Of a stretch of 64,000 nucleotides of DNA, positions 17,774-25,034 are shown in pieces. Source of the DNA: Salinibacter altiplanensis (lineage in GTDB: Bacteria > Bacteroidota > Rhodothermia > Rhodothermales > Salinibacteraceae); contig NZ_NCQY01000023.1 of assembly GCF_002894645.1 (NCBI RefSeq), positions 225,236-289,235 on the forward strand. The letters run 5' to 3'. The translations under genes were made by a program, and so were the position numbers. The notes beneath the pieces are model-generated. The model worked only from the letters and a program-made list of their open reading frames with translations, made no database searches and was not told the DNA's origin. How positions within the stretch are numbered: the first letter of the stretch is position 1; every line of letters starts with the position of its first letter.

Positions 17774-18688
17774 CTACTCGTCCTCCTCCCGGTCGGCAAG
17801 TCCCGTCATTGCCCGACTGACCGTCCAGAGACGTGCCTCAGCCTTTTCGTCGTAGGCCTCGGGAGAGGGGTTGACGACCTCGGTCTCCTTGAAGTATTGC
17901 CCCGTTACGCCCTCTATCTCGGGTGAGGCCGCAAGGTGCACGACGCTACGGGCCCCTTCCTCCGGGCGCTTGTACAGCCAGGAGAAGAGGCGGGCGACCC
18001 AGGAAATCCATCCGGAGCCCCGCCAGATGTTGGTGTTGACGATCCCGGGGTGCACCGCATTCGCAACCACGCCCTCGTCCTGAAGACGACGAGACAACTC
18101 GTGGGTGAAGAGGATGTTGGCGAGTTTCGACTGGGCGTAGGCCTGCAGGGGGTTGTAGCCGGTCTCCGCGTTGAGGTCATCGAAGTTCATGCTGGCGCCC
18201 CGATGGGCCTCGGAGCTGATGGTGACGATGCGGGCCTCTCCGGCCCGTCCGGCGGTCTCACGGACACGGGGCAGCACGAGATGGGTGAGCAGGAAGGGGG
18301 CGAGGTGATTGACGGCAAACGTGGTCTCAATGCCGTCGATCGTCTCCTCCCGGGCTTCGAGGAAGACACCCGCGTTGTTCACGAGTACGTCGAGCCGATT
18401 GTAGTCGGCCCGGAGCGTCTCACCGAGGTGATAGACCTCCTCCTGAACGCCGAGGTCCGCAATGCAAAGGTCGATCGTGTCTTCGCGGCTGGGGTGGGCC
18501 GTGCGGGCCGCGGCCCGAATTTCGGCCTGGGCCTCTCGTCCACGCCCCTCATCCCGGCACACCATCACCACTCGTGCCCCCAGGCGCGCGAGCTCGGCGG
18601 CCGTGGCCCGGCCGATGCCCGAGTTGGCCCCCGTCACCACGCACACCATGCCGCTCATGTCTTTCAGGTCAGATCGCGGGTTCTCCAT
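17774..18688 (-). CDS. Short-chain dehydrogenase/reductase (retinol-dehydrogenase-like)
   Basis: This is an NAD(P)H-dependent oxidoreductase of the Rossmann fold. The 304-residue protein has the nucleotide-binding motif TGANSGIG (about 19-26) followed by CRDEGRG, which favours NADP(H). It also has NNAG (about 103-106), the catalytic Ser in TISSEAH (about 153-159) and the catalytic YAQSK (about 180-184). The length and the C-terminal segment resemble the retinol dehydrogenase/WWOX-like branch of SDRs. It stands between the SCO1-like gene (convergent) and rpe (same strand, 93 nt away). The substrate is unknown. Confidence 0.88.
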   Translation of the reverse strand: MENPRSDLKDMSGMVCVVTGANSGIGRATAAELARLGARVVMVCRDEGRGREAQAEIRAAARTAHPSREDTIDLCIADLGVQEEVYHLGETLRADYNRLDVLVNNAGVFLEAREETIDGIETTFAVNHLAPFLLTHLVLPRVRETAGRAGEARIVTISSEAHRGASMNFDDLNAETGYNPLQAYAQSKLANILFTHELSRRLQDEGVVANAVHPGIVNTNIWRGSGWISWVARLFSWLYKRPEEGARSVVHLAASPEIEGVTGQYFKETEVVNPSPEAYDEKAEARLWTVSRAMTGLADREEDE

Positions 18689-18781
18689 GGCCCCTGGTAC
18701 GTTCGATGCGTGGGTCCCCGGTGGAGGGGTGAATCCGATACGGCCGTGTGGATGAACGCCTCCTAGCTCCCCGAACGCTCG

Positions 18782-19474
18782 TCACACCTTCAGGGTAAGC
18801 GCGTTCCGCAGGGCCTCCACGTTTTTCGTCACGGACTGCTCACCGCCGAACACGGCGCTTCCAGAAACCAGCACATCGGCCCCAGCCCGCACAAGCTCCA
18901 TTGCGTTGTCCGGGGTCACCCCTCCATCCACCTCCAGGTACGCACTGGACCCAAGGGCGTTGAGCTGGCGACGCGCCCGCTGAACCTTTGCCGTCGACTC
19001 CGGAATGAAACTTTGCCCACTGAAGCCCGGATTGACCGACATGACGAGCACAAGGTCGACGAAGGGCAAAATGTCTTCGAGGTGCCCCAGGGGCGTGGCC
19101 GGATTGAGCGCAACCCCCACCTTGCACCCCGCCGCCCGAATTTTTTGGGCCACCCGGTGCAGGTGCGTACAGGCCTCCGCGTGCACGGTGAGCATGTCCG
19201 CCCCGGCCTCGGCGAACGTATCGACGTACTGCTGCGGCTCTTCGATCATGAGGTGCACATCGAGCCATGCGTCGTGCTCGTCGGCCACGGGCCGAAGGGC
19301 CTGGACCACGTTGGGACCAATGGTCATGTTGGGGACAAAGTGGCCATCCATCACGTCAACGTGGAGCCAGCCGGGACCGGCCCCGAGCACTTCGTCGGCG
19401 CAGGCGGTGAATCGGCCCGGGTCGGCGGCAATAATGGAGGGGGCGAGTGTCGGCATTGTGGGGGAGGCGGGCAT
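18782..19474 (-). CDS. rpe: Ribulose-phosphate 3-epimerase
   Basis: This enzyme interconverts D-ribulose 5-phosphate and D-xylulose 5-phosphate in the pentose phosphate pathway. The 230-residue TIM barrel contains the metal and catalytic signatures LHVDVMDGHFVPN (about 37-49), HLMIEEPQQYV (about 73), VMSVNPGFSGQSFI (about 147) and EVDGGV (about 185). The ATG at 19474 gives MPASPTMPTLAPSIIAAD; the internal ATG six codons later would give a more usual N-terminus. It is divergent from the CsoR-type regulator, with 288 nt between the two starts. Confidence 0.96.
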   Translation of the reverse strand: MPASPTMPTLAPSIIAADPGRFTACADEVLGAGPGWLHVDVMDGHFVPNMTIGPNVVQALRPVADEHDAWLDVHLMIEEPQQYVDTFAEAGADMLTVHAEACTHLHRVAQKIRAAGCKVGVALNPATPLGHLEDILPFVDLVLVMSVNPGFSGQSFIPESTAKVQRARRQLNALGSSAYLEVDGGVTPDNAMELVRAGADVLVSGSAVFGGEQSVTKNVEALRNALTLKV

Positions 19475-19762
19475 GGAGAGAGAGCGCAGTCAGCAGCAGA
19501 AAACGGCAACGACACTTTTAGAATAAAGGGTGCGCTCGGGTGAAGAAAAAGAAGAACCGCAATCTTTCGGTGAAAGGCACCACCAGAGCGTCCGTAGTCC
19601 AGGCCTTTTTCCTCCGCAGCCGTCTTTTTTCTCCCTTATCGGAGAAACATTTTTTTCTACGGCAAAGTAGGGGCAAGGGTAGGTGGCATTTCTCGTAGGC
19701 TACTGTCCGAGGCCCGCGGAGTGCTCTCGTCCCGACTGTTCCGTCTATCTCTCTCCGCTCCC

Positions 19763-20041
19763 ATGCCGGTTCGCGACGCCGACCGTGACGACATCACCGA
19801 TCGTCTTAGCCGTATCGAGGGCCAGATCCGAGGCCTGAAGCGAATGGTCGAGGACGATCGCTACTGCGGCGACCTTCTTGACCAAATCCATTCGGTACAG
19901 CAGGCCCTCAAGTCCGTGGGGCGCGCCATTACCCGAAACCACTTGGAGACGTGTGTGACCGACGCGATCCGGTCGGGCGATGACCAGGCCGCTCAGGAGA
20001 GCTACGATGAGATCATGGGACTGCTCGAAAAGGAGCTGTAG
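19763..20041 (+). CDS. CsoR/FrmR-family metal-sensing transcriptional repressor
   Basis: This is a small all-helical repressor that leaves DNA when its ligand binds. The protein has 92 residues from the ATG at 19763 (MPVRDADRDDITDRLSRIEG). It carries the copper-type ligand set Cys35, His60 and Cys64 (RYCGDLL and NHLETCV), the spacing known for Cu(I)-sensing CsoR proteins. No copper ATPase or metallochaperone gene is adjacent; the nearest copper-related gene is the SCO1-like one about 2 kb away. The following gene (47 nt gap) may be a co-regulated partner. Copper sensing is inferred from the ligands. Confidence 0.9.
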   Translation: MPVRDADRDDITDRLSRIEGQIRGLKRMVEDDRYCGDLLDQIHSVQQALKSVGRAITRNHLETCVTDAIRSGDDQAAQESYDEIMGLLEKEL

Positions 20042-20088
20042 CCGACCGGCTCCGAGAACTCTCGTCGCCATGCCCCCTAGCGATCCGG

Positions 20089-20703
20089 ATGATGGAGGAG
20101 CTTCTTGCCGACCGCACGTCCCCGGAAGACGAGCCACCCTCCGAGGAAAAGCGGTCGGTCCACGTCAAGTTCAAGCTCAGCAAGGCTGCTACCGAGGCAA
20201 AAGAGGAATTGGCCACCCACTGGGGCGTGTCGGAGAAAGCCGGGGCGGAGATGGTGGCTCGGCTTGCCGTGTCGTTTCTCGAAGAGGAGGACGAGGACAC
20301 CCGACGCCGGTTCGTCGAGAAGGCGCAGGACCAGCCTCGCCCGCTCAGGCGAGAGACCCACGTGGTGGGCCGTGCCACGAAGTCCCTTCTGGAAGCGACG
20401 GCGAGCGATCTCAACTTGACCCGAGACCAGTGCTTTGATGCGTGCCTTCGCCTCGCACACACCATCGTGCAATTCCTCCAGGACGATCAGCTCGAGCGCC
20501 ACGAGGCCCTCGTCTCTGAGCTGCGCACCCTTCTCGGCCGGGCCAGAACAATCGAGACGACGCTTCAGGAAGAGACGACCGATATTGATCCGCTGAGCCC
20601 AGCCGTTACCACAGTTCGACGCTACATTGAGGCGATCGTGGACGACATTGAAGACGAGCTGGCGCACGGACGCCCGCTCGACCGCACCCACGAGTTTGTG
20701 TAG
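20089..20703 (+). CDS. Hypothetical protein with two ribbon-helix-helix-like segments
   Basis: The protein has 204 residues and starts MMEELLADRTSPEDE; the second Met is an equally good start. After an acidic leader there are two similar segments. The first is VHVKFKLSKAATEAKEELA, then WGVSEKAGAEMVARLAVSFL (about 25-65). The second is THVVGRATKSLLEATASDL, then NLTRDQCFDACLRLAHTIVQFL (about 90-130). Each has a beta strand followed by two helices, as in ribbon-helix-helix DNA-binding proteins. The C-terminal third is helical and acidic. It follows the CsoR-type gene closely, so a DNA-binding or accessory role is possible but unproven. Confidence 0.75.
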   Translation: MMEELLADRTSPEDEPPSEEKRSVHVKFKLSKAATEAKEELATHWGVSEKAGAEMVARLAVSFLEEEDEDTRRRFVEKAQDQPRPLRRETHVVGRATKSLLEATASDLNLTRDQCFDACLRLAHTIVQFLQDDQLERHEALVSELRTLLGRARTIETTLQEETTDIDPLSPAVTTVRRYIEAIVDDIEDELAHGRPLDRTHEFV

Positions 20704-20777
20704 TCGACGATGTCGGGCATGCCCCTGTTCGTCGTTGGGGGTCCCTGCACGATGTCGCGTCGCCGCAGGCCCCTGAC

Positions 20778-21866
20778 TCAGTTCTCCTCGTGTCTCGTTT
20801 TTCCGAGAAGGGGCGTCAGGCCCGGATACACAGTGTCTCTCTCCACCCGGCGTGGGGCAAACTCGTCCGTTCGCGTGGCAACGAAGCGAAGCAGCCGCCG
20901 CTCGGCATTGGTGCCCGTTGCCACTTCGTCCCCCGCAACCACGTCGCGAATCCGTCGGTGAATCGCGGCCGCCCGTTCTCGGAGCGCTCGGAGGGCGTCT
21001 CGGCCGGCCCGGGGCGTCCACGTCCCGTCCACATGGTCGGCCACCGACGATTCCGCGGCGGCGCTCCCCCGCCAAAACACAGGCTTCAGGAAGATGCGCG
21101 GCTCGGGATGATGCCGAATGCGCCTCAGAAGCCGGTAGGCGCCCTTCTCTCCTCCCCGTAGGAGAAACGCACCGGCTCGTTGGGCACGGGATCCAGCTAG
21201 ATGCTGGATCCCCACAGACGTCGTGCTCCCGTCCGAACGACCGCTCACCCAGAGAAACGACGGTGCCGGACGGGCGGGAAATACAATCGTCGGGAACGAC
21301 TTTTCGTCCGCACCTGTCTGGTCGGGAGAGGCGTGCCGGACTCGCCGCCTGTAGAATGCTCGACGGAACGCCCGTGCACGATCTTCGGCCCCCTCTTTCA
21401 GCTCGCCGGATCGATCCGGCTCGTCCGTGACGCTTCCATCGGACGCCGACCCGTTCTTGCGTTCTGTTTCTGCCTCCGACGGAGCGGGACGGGGCCCTGG
21501 CGCCCCAGCGGAGTTCTCTTCGGACATCCCCTCCACGGGGGTTTGATCTCTGGTTTGTTGATCGGCCCGGCCGTTTCCGATTTCACCTCCGGCCGTCCGG
21601 AACGCAGTGAGTGTTTCCTCAACCCACGTCTCAACTGCCCCCGCTTCACTCTTCTGAACCAGTTCTGGGCCCTGCTCCTCATGATTGACGGCCGATGGAG
21701 GCCGACCCAATGCCGAGCCCTGTTGTTGTGCCTCGCCCTGTCGTTGCAGATGGGATGTGTGCCTCTCCCGACGCCCAATCGCCTTCCGATACGCACCAAG
21801 GACAAGCTCCGGCGAGGGCATTTGGGAGACCGGTCTCGGGTCGTTGTGAAATGAAGCGTCGGCCAT
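20778..21866 (-). CDS. Hypothetical protein, uncertain
   Basis: A 362-residue frame with no overlapping better candidate on either strand. The N-terminal 170 residues are low-complexity, rich in Gln, Glu, Gly and Pro. The C-terminal half looks more like a folded domain: KSFPTIVFPARPAPSFLWVS, GAFLLRGGEKGAYRLLRRIRHH and the final TVYPGLTPLLGKT. The high Arg content is unlike the acidic proteins of most neighbours, so a fortuitous frame is possible. It converges on the gene at 20089-20703. No family is recognised. Confidence 0.5.
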   Translation of the reverse strand: MADASFHNDPRPVSQMPSPELVLGAYRKAIGRRERHTSHLQRQGEAQQQGSALGRPPSAVNHEEQGPELVQKSEAGAVETWVEETLTAFRTAGGEIGNGRADQQTRDQTPVEGMSEENSAGAPGPRPAPSEAETERKNGSASDGSVTDEPDRSGELKEGAEDRARAFRRAFYRRRVRHASPDQTGADEKSFPTIVFPARPAPSFLWVSGRSDGSTTSVGIQHLAGSRAQRAGAFLLRGGEKGAYRLLRRIRHHPEPRIFLKPVFWRGSAAAESSVADHVDGTWTPRAGRDALRALRERAAAIHRRIRDVVAGDEVATGTNAERRLLRFVATRTDEFAPRRVERDTVYPGLTPLLGKTRHEEN

Positions 21867-22136
21867 GGCGGTGGTTCTGGAGGTGGTGGTGCGTCCGGCA
21901 ATTCAGAGCAGCGTATCGCCGAACAGCGTCTCCCCCCAGAGGTTCATTCAGGGCACCTGGAGCGTTGGTCCCTTTCACAGAAGTGCGGAGAGCAGGCCTT
22001 CGCCCCGCGGGCCGAGCCGAGCGGGCTCCCGGGCTTGACAATATTTTCAGGGGGATTGCTCACCACGGGGAACTGTTTGGCGCCTGCACTGTCTCACTCG
22101 GTACGACATTTCGCGGGGATTCCCCGCACCGACAAA

Positions 22137-22238
22137 GGGCAAGTCCCGCACGGCCAGCTCCCTCTGAACCCCGTCAGGGCCGGAAGGCAGCAGCGGTAGG
22201 AGGTCGCAGCGGCGCGCTGCGGGTCGCTTGCCCTTTTT
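22137..22238 (+). ncRNA. ffs: Signal recognition particle RNA (small bacterial type, 4.5S)
   Basis: The conserved Ffh-binding domain is present: CTGAACCCCGTCAGGGCCGG followed by AAGGCAGCAGCGG (about 22163-22196). This matches the signature of bacterial SRP RNA, with the asymmetric loops and the GGAA-type tetraloop. The ends close into a long stem (GGGCAAG at 22137 against CTTGCCC ending at 22233, and TCCCGCA against TGCGGGT), and a T-run follows, acting as terminator. It lies about 140 nt before yajC, so two protein-export components are adjacent. Confidence 0.92.
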
Positions 22239-22373
22239 CTTTTGCCGTAGCCTCCCCCCGGTTCCTCTGAACCGGCCTCCCCCCGTCCCGTTTACCGAAG
22301 GAGTGGATCGTTTCTGTCCCTTTCATGGGAACGCCGCTCTCTTCCCGACCTCTGATCTTCGAACACACCCACC

Positions 22374-22709
22374 ATGCTCTCCTCCCCTCTCTCCGCCCTT
22401 GATCCGATTCTTCTCGTCGGGCAATCTGGCAGTGGCAGCGGCGGCATCGTCGGCCTGCTGTTTCCTCTCGTTCTGATCATCGGCGTCTTCTACTTCTTCA
22501 TCTACCGCCCCCAGCAGAAACGTGAAGAGGAGCATCAGGAAATGGTGGACACCCTGGAGCAGGGCGACAAGATCGTGACTGTGGGCGGCATCCACGGCAC
22601 CATCCAGAAGATCGATGAGGACAGCGTCCTGGCACAGGTCAATAGCAAGGGCACGCGGCTTCGTTTCAACAAGGACTCCATCGCGAGCCTCACCGGCGAC
22701 GAGGAGTAG
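22374..22709 (+). CDS. yajC: Preprotein translocase accessory subunit YajC
   Basis: This is a small membrane protein that associates with SecDF-YidC at the translocon. The 111-residue protein has one transmembrane helix (about 24-44, IVGLLFPLVLIIGVFYFFIY) immediately followed by the family hallmark RPQQKREEEHQEM. A cytoplasmic domain follows with GDKIVTVGGIHGTI and an acidic end. SecD and SecF are not in the window. ribBA-like is the next gene on the strand, 54 nt away. Confidence 0.96.
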   Translation: MLSSPLSALDPILLVGQSGSGSGGIVGLLFPLVLIIGVFYFFIYRPQQKREEEHQEMVDTLEQGDKIVTVGGIHGTIQKIDEDSVLAQVNSKGTRLRFNKDSIASLTGDEE

Positions 22710-22763
22710 GCGTTCCTCTTCACATTCCCTCGGGACTGCACCAAACAGGTCTGTTTTGCCCCC

Positions 22764-24011
22764 ATGAGTCCTTCCTCACACTCCTCTTCTTCGTCCTCGG
22801 AAACGCCCTTCGACGCCATTGAGGACGCGCTCGCGGCCATCCGAGACGGCGGACTTGCGATTGTTGTAGACGATGAGGACCGCGAAAATGAGGGGGACTT
22901 CATTGGGGCGGCCGAGGCAATGACGCCCGACCTCGTAAACTTCATGACGAAGGAGGGCCGCGGCCTCCTGTGCACGGCCATCCCTCCCGAGCGGGCCGAC
23001 GAACTGGATCTCGACCTGATGGTCGACGCCAACTCGTCGCTCTACAGCACCCCCTTCACCGTTTCGGTCGACTACCGACAGGGCACGAGCACCGGAATCT
23101 CGGCGGCGGACCGCGCAAAGACAATTTGTGCCCTGGCGGATCCGGATGCCTCCCCGTACGACTTCGTCCGCCCCGGACACGTCTTTCCCCTTCGTGCCCG
23201 CACGGGGGGCGTGCTCCGCCGCGCAGGGCACACCGAAGCCGCCGTGGACCTCGCCCGCCTTGCCGGCCTGGAACCAGCCGGCGCCCTCGTCGAAATCATG
23301 AACGAAGACGGGAGCATGGCCCGCGTTCCGCAACTCCGCGAGCGTGCCGAGGCCCTGGACATGCCGTTCATTACCATCCAGGACCTCATCGCCTACCGCA
23401 TGCAAAACGAACGGCTCATCGAGCGGGAGGCAGAGGTGACTCTGAACACCGCGTTCGGGACCTTTCGAGTGATCGCCTACCAGGAGACGCTCACTGGCGA
23501 CGTGCACCTGGCCCTGTTAAAGGGCGACTGGGCCGAAGATGAGCCCGTCCTCGTCCGTGTGCACTCGCAGAATGTACTGGGCGATGCGCTAGCGGCACGG
23601 CGCGAATCGTACAGCGAGCAACTGGCCGAGGCACTCCTCCAGGTGGCGCACGAAGGCACGGGGGCCATTCTCTACATGATGCAGAGCAACCACGGCCAGG
23701 GCCTCCTCTCGAAGCTCAAAGACCTGGAGCGTCATCAGAATCAGGACGACGGAGGCCCCGCAGACGTATCGCTCGAAATGGATCACCGCGACTACGGCAT
23801 CGGGTGTCAGATCCTCCGGGACCTCGGCATCCGAAAGCTCCGGCTGCTCACAAACAACCCTCGCAAGCGGATTGGGCTGGCCGGATACGGCCTCGACCTC
23901 GTCGAGCAGACCCCCATTGAGTTGCCCACAGAGGCTCAAGACCACCTGTCCACCGTCGCGGCCGACCGGCTCACACCACTTCTGATGGAGCTTATCGATC
24001 CCGGCGTTTAG
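22764..24011 (+). CDS. 3,4-dihydroxy-2-butanone-4-phosphate synthase with degenerate GTP cyclohydrolase II domain (RibBX-like)
   Basis: The N-terminal domain (about 15-215) makes the four-carbon riboflavin precursor from ribulose 5-phosphate. Its key motifs are intact: [16 protein letters not shown] (36-51), [15 protein letters not shown] (107-121), [11 protein letters not shown] (136-146) and the [14 protein letters not shown] region. The C-terminal half (about 216-415) keeps the GTP cyclohydrolase II fold (LTNNPRK) but has lost its zinc ligands. Where active enzymes have HSECxTGD and RCDCG, this has HSQNVLGD (267-274) and RRESYSEQ (279-286), and the RQEGRGIGL-type motif is SNHGQGLL. It should be RibB-active and RibA-inactive. 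The stop codon is supplied by the left end of repeat copy B. Confidence 0.93.
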   Translation: MSPSSHSSSSSSETPFDAIEDALAAIRDGGLAIVVDDEDRENEGDFIGAAEAMTPDLVNFMTKEGRGLLCTAIPPERADELDLDLMVDANSSLYSTPFTVSVDYRQGTSTGISAADRAKTICALADPDASPYDFVRPGHVFPLRARTGGVLRRAGHTEAAVDLARLAGLEPAGALVEIMNEDGSMARVPQLRERAEALDMPFITIQDLIAYRMQNERLIEREAEVTLNTAFGTFRVIAYQETLTGDVHLALLKGDWAEDEPVLVRVHSQNVLGDALAARRESYSEQLAEALLQVAHEGTGAILYMMQSNHGQGLLSKLKDLERHQNQDDGGPADVSLEMDHRDYGIGCQILRDLGIRKLRLLTNNPRKRIGLAGYGLDLVEQTPIELPTEAQDHLSTVAADRLTPLLMELIDPGV

Positions 24012-24169
24012 AACCTGTTTCAATGCGTGCCTTGAGGTCCCAACCGGAGGCAATGACCGGCACATCGCCTCCGGCTTCAAGCGGTCGTGCCGCGGTGCCC
24101 CTCGACCATGGGTCGACCCGGTCCCTCGGTGCCCTCCCCATCTGATTCGAGCCCAAGACAGATTCTTGG
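24009..24169. repeat. Dispersed repeat, copy B
   Basis: This full-length copy begins TAGAACCTGTTTCAA, overlapping the stop codon of the RibBX-like gene, and ends in a diverged version of the right terminus (AGACAGATTCTTGG). The centre folds into a hairpin (CCGGAGGC against GCCTCCGG, about 24042-24073). It shares this central part with copy A and the CCCTCGACCATG part with copy C. Confidence 0.75.
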
Positions 24170-24220
24170 TCCTGGGACGTTCCCCCTTCGTTCGTGCCTC
24201 CGGCCCAGCCTCCCTTCCGT

Positions 24221-24385
24221 ATGTCAAGCTCCCAGATCTTTCAGGCCATCTACGCGCTCATCGCCATCTTCAGCGCGTCGCTCACAGTGATCCGCCTGCA
24301 GGCCGGAGACTGGATGGCCGCATTATGGCCCGCCCTCATTGCCGGCTTCTGTATCTATCGTCTCTTTACGGTGTCAGGGGACTAA
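24221..24385 (+). CDS. Small hypothetical membrane protein
   Basis: The protein has 54 residues from the ATG at 24221 (MSSSQIFQAIYALIAIF). Two hydrophobic helices are visible, about 6-24 and 31-48, joined by a short loop (RLQAGDW), ending in FTVSGD. The composition is clearly protein-like and unlike the shadow frames around it. It sits between repeat copy B and the DnaA-box cluster. No family is recognised. Confidence 0.65.
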   Translation: MSSSQIFQAIYALIAIFSASLTVIRLQAGDWMAALWPALIAGFCIYRLFTVSGD

Positions 24386-24446
24386 TCCCTTCCAGCAAAT
24401 CGTCCTCGGCAGGGTGGTCCTTCCCCTATGCGTCTGAGAATGCCCT

Positions 24447-24862
24447 TTATCCACAAGATTGTGGATAACTCGTGGATAAGTGGGGGATAACGTCTGGATA
24501 ATCTGTGCACGAGAATTGAGATTCTGTCGCCCGTGCATAACTGCCCCGGATATCCACACCGGTCCCCACCTTGTGCACACTGTGGACGAGTGTTCATAAC
24601 TAGGCCCGTGAGATCCCCCATTCTCTCGTGGATTACTGTGGACACGTGGAAAACTACGCCTTCACCGGCCTTCAGCGCCGTGTACCGGCTTTCAGTAGCC
24701 GTCCGTTTGTGGATAACCTCGTGAATGACTGGGGAGACTATCCACATCCCAGCGGCACGGATGTGGGCAACTCAGTTATCCACATTTCCACACGCCTAAC
24801 AACAACAACCACATCTTTTAAAAAATCCCAAGTGCTTTATTCATACTAGGGAGTGTGGATAA
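24447..24862. other. oriC: Probable chromosomal replication origin (oriC): DnaA-box cluster
   Basis: Five exact 9-mer DnaA boxes (TTATCCACA) lie in about 415 nt: 24447-24455 (+), 24460-24468 (-), 24708-24716 (-), 24776-24784 (+) and 24854-24862 (-). Near-matches with one or two differences occur at 24471, 24493, 24550, 24571, 24591 and 24738. Between the boxes at 24776 and 24854 is an AT-rich stretch (24799-24845, with TTTTAAAAAAT) suited to be the unwinding element. The region is far richer in AT than its surroundings. dnaA and dnaN are about 10-13 kb to the left and the replicative helicase gene dnaB about 10 kb to the right. Confidence 0.82.
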
Positions 24863-24923
24863 CTTGACGCTCAGGCAGCGCCCGACCAGGAGAGGCCACA
24901 TGTCAGGAGGTTCTTCTCTGGAA

Positions 24924-25000
24924 AACTGATACACGGTTTTGTATCGGTTGAGTCTGAAGGATATTCCCATTTAGGAATAAGTAAGGTGTCTAGTGACACC
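24924..25000. repeat. Two inverted repeats beside the origin
   Basis: AACTGATAC (24924-24932) faces GTATCGGTT (24941-24949), and GGTGTC (24985-24990) faces GACACC (24995-25000) around a TAGT loop. They sit between the DnaA-box cluster and the 3' end of comEC. They may be terminators for comEC on the minus strand or protein-binding sites; no T-run follows either one clearly. Confidence 0.4.
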
Positions 25001-25034
25001 GGCACGAAAGCCCCTGAACGAGAAGATTTATATC

